Below are positions 61,922 to 64,000 of a stretch of 64,000 nucleotides of DNA, in pieces; position 1 is the first letter of the stretch, and every line of letters begins with the position of its first letter. The notes below the pieces were generated by a model. That model was not told the DNA's origin. It saw nothing but the letters and a program-made list of their open reading frames with translations, and searched no databases. A program made the position numbers and the translations under genes. Origin of the DNA: an uncultured Duodenibacillus sp. (GTDB taxonomy: Bacteria > Pseudomonadota > Gammaproteobacteria > Burkholderiales > Burkholderiaceae_F); contig CALXQK010000016.1 of the NCBI GenBank assembly GCA_944390745.1, positions 47,608 through 111,607 of the forward strand. Reading direction: 5' to 3'.

Positions 61922-62516
61922 CTATTGCCCGACCTCCCTGTCGTTGTGGTCTGCAAACCATTCGCGGGCGTCCTTCAAAATCTGCTCGACCGTCACCTCA
62001 ATGAAGCGCGGATGAAACCGCTGCCGGCAGTAGACGAGATAGCTCTGGCGAATCTTTCCGTTGAACTCGGGAAAAAGCCGCTGCAGATTCCGGCCCCTGG
62101 CCTTCGCGACTGGGATCATCCCGATGCCGGCACCGTCCGAAACCTCATCGGCCACGGCCTCGATGTCGTTGACGACGTACACCGGGTCAATCTCAATGAC
62201 CTCCGCGAGCTTCTCCTCGCGATAGAAGGCAAGCGACTGCACGCTGTAGTTGCAGATCCAGGGCAGCCGTTCAAGATCGGCGAGACTCTCCGGCGGGCGC
62301 CTGCCCTTGAAAAAGTCCCGGCGCGCGTAAATGCCGAGCTTGGTCTTGTTCATGGGAACCGCCACGCAGTCTCCAAGCTCGGACAAATCGTCAAAGGTCA
62401 TCAGGATTGGTGGTGACCAGAATCGAGATCCCGGGATGGCTGCTTCGCATTGCTCGCACCGAACGGCGCAGCACGTCGTAGTAAAAGGCGCGCGGCACGG
62501 TGATGCGAACCATCCA
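61922..62516 (-). pseudogene. LysR-family regulator remnant lacking its DNA-binding domain
   Basis: The minus strand encodes the effector domain of a LysR regulator: MVRITVPRAFYYDVLRRSVR, SSHPGISILVTTNP, then after a one-base frame slip near 62400 MTFDDLSELGDCVAVPMNKT, LGIYARRDFFKGRRP, PWICNYSVQSLAFYREEKLA and AVADEVSDGAGIGMIPVAKA. The helix-turn-helix half that should precede it is absent; its place is taken by the divergent TorD gene. It is therefore both truncated and frameshifted. Confidence 0.8.
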
Positions 62517-63246
62517 GAACGAAGCCGCGGGGATGAGCCTCATTGCGGAGTTCTTCCTGCACAATCCCGACAAGACCTTTGTCGATGCATTGACTAGGCT
62601 CGTGCCTGAGGGCTTCACCGACAATGCCTCCATTCAGCAGGCCGTCCGAAACATTGCCTCCTGTGCGGCAGATGCTGCGCACGACGACGAGGCGCTTTTA
62701 AATCTCAAGCGCGACTGGACGAAGCTCTTTAGGAGAATCTCGCCGGACTACGGTCCGACCGCGCCCTACGCCTTTCTCTTTCTGAAGGGCAACAGCGTGG
62801 AGATGATGAGCGATCTCGCCGCCCTTTACATTGACGGCGGCTACGACGGCTACCAGAAGATCCGCGACCGCATCGACTACATCGGCATCTGCTTTCAGTT
62901 TCTCGCCGTCGTCGACCTGCAGATTGCCAACAGCATCAACGTCAGGGATGCCCTCGAATACAAGCGACTCAAGCTTTGCCGCAAGGTCTTTCTCGAGGAA
63001 TATCTCACCGCGTGGGTCTTTGAGTTCATTTTGCGCGCAAGAAAATTCGTGCAGACCCCTTTCTACGGGGTCGTGCTTGATCTCACCATGCACTGCCTGG
63101 AGCTTTTTGCCGGCGAACACAAGACCTTCCCCGTCCTCATGAGCGAAGAGGAAAGCCGCGAGCTTGCCACCCGCGAGGACAACGAAATGCGCCGGATGCT
63201 TGCCGCCATGGAGCGCGGCGACGAAATGCCGCACGCGCACGCCTAG
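62503..63246 (+). CDS. TorD/DmsD-family redox-enzyme maturation chaperone
   Basis: A 247-residue all-helical chaperone of the TorD family, which binds Tat signal peptides and helps insert cofactors into molybdoenzymes. MSLIAEFFLHNPDKTFVDAL, LKRDWTKLFRRISPDYGPTA then PYAFLFLKG, and YEYLRLCRKVF-like EYKRLKLCRKVFLEEYLTAW fit the family, as do LELFAGEHKTF and the His-rich end. The start is uncertain: ATG at 62503 lies in DNA that is LysR-like on the other strand, while the ATG at 62533 (MSLIAEFF) is also plausible. The client enzyme is not in this window. Confidence 0.85.
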   Translation: MRTIQNEAAGMSLIAEFFLHNPDKTFVDALTRLVPEGFTDNASIQQAVRNIASCAADAAHDDEALLNLKRDWTKLFRRISPDYGPTAPYAFLFLKGNSVEMMSDLAALYIDGGYDGYQKIRDRIDYIGICFQFLAVVDLQIANSINVRDALEYKRLKLCRKVFLEEYLTAWVFEFILRARKFVQTPFYGVVLDLTMHCLELFAGEHKTFPVLMSEEESRELATREDNEMRRMLAAMERGDEMPHAHA

Positions 63247-63468
63247 TCCGCGGCCGGCATTCAAAAAATTCACCTCTCCTGGGAATTTGGTTGATCGTTC
63301 CCCATTTCAGGCGGCGCCCGCTGGTCGCTGCCTGCCTTTTTTTGTTCTGCGAGCGGCCGTCGGCAGCCGAGGCAGGCTGGTGAAGACAGTGCCGTTATTT
63401 CTACAATTTGAAGATCCGGCCAGGCCCGACGAAAGCCCGCGGCCGCTTCAACATGGAGATGCTTGAAA

Positions 63469-63636
63469 ATGGATAGAAAGGAGGCTCTTGCCGTCGTCAC
63501 GGCGTTGATCACGGCAGGCAAGATCAGTGTTCCGGCCCACAACGCCGAAAACCCGAAGCAGTGGGCTGCGGACGTTCGAAGAATCGTCGAAAAGTGCGTC
63601 GTCGACTTGGTGAAGGCTCCGGCTCCGCGGTTTTAG
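63469..63636 (+). CDS. Small protein of 55 residues, unknown
   Basis: The frame begins MDRKEALAVVTALITAGKIS and ends CVVDLVKAPAPRF, with a strong hairpin terminator 27 nt after the stop. It reads as a compact helical protein (ADVRRIVEKCVVDLVKAP) with no signal peptide. GAGAT precedes the ATG at a longish distance. No homologue is recognised; the terminator supports it being real. The 220 nt before it hold nothing recognised. Confidence 0.55.
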   Translation: MDRKEALAVVTALITAGKISVPAHNAENPKQWAADVRRIVEKCVVDLVKAPAPRF

Positions 63637-63662
63637 TCGACGTCAAGTTCCAGGGAAACTGA

Positions 63663-63707
63663 AAGCGGCATTTGTTCTTTGAAAAACAGATGCCGCTTCT
63701 TTTATTT
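63663..63707 (+). terminator. Rho-independent terminator after the 55-aa gene
   Basis: AAGCGGCAT (63663-63671) pairs with ATGCCGCTT (63690-63698), followed by CTTTTATTTT. Confidence 0.82.
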
Positions 63708-63711
63708 TCGG

Positions 63712-63760
63712 CTTTCGGGGCCGCGGCGCGGCTGCTGCGTTTCACGCCGCGGCCCCGAAG
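63712..63760. repeat. Strong GC inverted repeat at the end of the second autotransporter
   Basis: CGGGGCCGCGGCG (63716-63728) pairs with CGCCGCGGCCCCG (63745-63757), 13 bp with extension on both sides. It lies about 20 nt past the autotransporter stop on the minus strand and has no T-run there, so it may act as an RNA-stabilising or Rho-assisted end. Confidence 0.55.
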
Positions 63761-63778
63761 TTGGCGTCGGACTTTCGA

Positions 63779-64000
63779 CTAGAAGGCGTACTTGAAGCCC
63801 ACCTTGCCGCCGACGGCCGACGAGCCGTACTCACCCGCGCCAAGGAGCATGTTCACGTTGAAGAGCATGTTGTCCTTGCCCACGCGCAGTCCGAAGTCGG
63901 CCTGCACGGGAGAGGTGTCGATCACGTCCTGGGTGCGGCTCAGAACCTCGATGTCCTTGTCGCCGAAGGTCGGCACATAGGCAATCTTGAAGCTCGGCGC
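63779..64000 (-). CDS. C-terminal end of an autotransporter/outer-membrane barrel protein (partial)
   Basis: The frame enters from the right edge and ends at the stop at 63779-63781. The visible 73 residues alternate in the way of barrel strands (VQADFGLRVGKDNMLFNVNM, LLGAGEYGSSAVGGKVGFKY) and end in AF, the terminal-Phe outer-membrane signature seen in the C-terminal domain of autotransporters. It is distinct in sequence from the 59131 autotransporter. The 5' end, passenger and any repeat tract are outside the window. Confidence 0.8.
   Translation of the reverse strand, partial: APSFKIAYVPTFGDKDIEVLSRTQDVIDTSPVQADFGLRVGKDNMLFNVNMLLGAGEYGSSAVGGKVGFKYAF

Overview
The window is a high-GC bacterial chromosome segment, about two-thirds G+C in the housekeeping parts. 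It fits a Sutterella/Parasutterella-like betaproteobacterium (Burkholderiales, gut-associated). This is inferred from the cysS-alkA-accA and TPR-ppiA-ppiB-lpxH gene orders, a class Ia ribonucleotide reductase with NrdR boxes, Tat-exported fumarate-reductase-type flavoproteins, a TtrS/TtrR-like sensor pair, a TorD chaperone and autotransporters. No rRNA or CRISPR array is present. One tRNA, tRNA-Ser(GGA), was found.

Layout. 1-6.7 kb is housekeeping: accA, an AlkA-like glycosylase and cysS on the minus strand; a TPR protein, two cyclophilins and lpxH on the plus strand. 6.9-18.6 kb is an accessory island with visibly lower GC. It holds two frameshifted family-2 glycosyltransferase genes, a 10-bp G/C tract, a decayed second copy of the lpxH 3' end, a second 10-bp G tract directly before a perfect TATAAT, and then a tightly overlapping three-gene operon (unknown 507-aa protein, double-PLD protein, 1229-aa SNF2/DEAH helicase). 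That operon looks like a phage-defence system and I cannot match it to a named one. 19-33 kb returns to housekeeping: an acyl-CoA synthetase, TatD, an ankyrin lipoprotein, RlhA, QueC, transporters, NrdAB and a ProX-type editing protein. 33-47.5 kb is an envelope/redox region: Tat DUF362 proteins, an exported flavodoxin, a rhodanese, a porin, a tetraheme cytochrome c, two flavoprotein reductases and the TtrSR-like pair. 48-52 kb has an aldehyde dehydrogenase and tRNA-Ser(GGA), followed by a small prophage relic. 52-58 kb is one operon: NlpC/P60 lipoprotein, circularly permuted ATP-grasp, alpha-E, transglutaminase-like protein and two M14 AstE/AspA-like peptidases. 58-64 kb has a phosphoesterase, an autotransporter switched off by a C10 tract in its signal peptide, a decayed copy of the same phosphoesterase, a LysR pseudogene, TorD and the end of another autotransporter.

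Themes. Three homopolymer tracts of exactly ten G/C each sit at an accessory locus: upstream of the glycosyltransferases, at the defence-operon promoter, and inside the autotransporter reading frame. This suggests phase variation of surface sugars, defence and an adhesin. Two of these loci share an unusual architecture: a plus-strand phosphoesterase gene, then minus-strand surface gene(s), then the tract, then a decayed direct copy of the same phosphoesterase gene. The direct copies suggest gene-block insertion by homologous recombination with DNA from a related strain.
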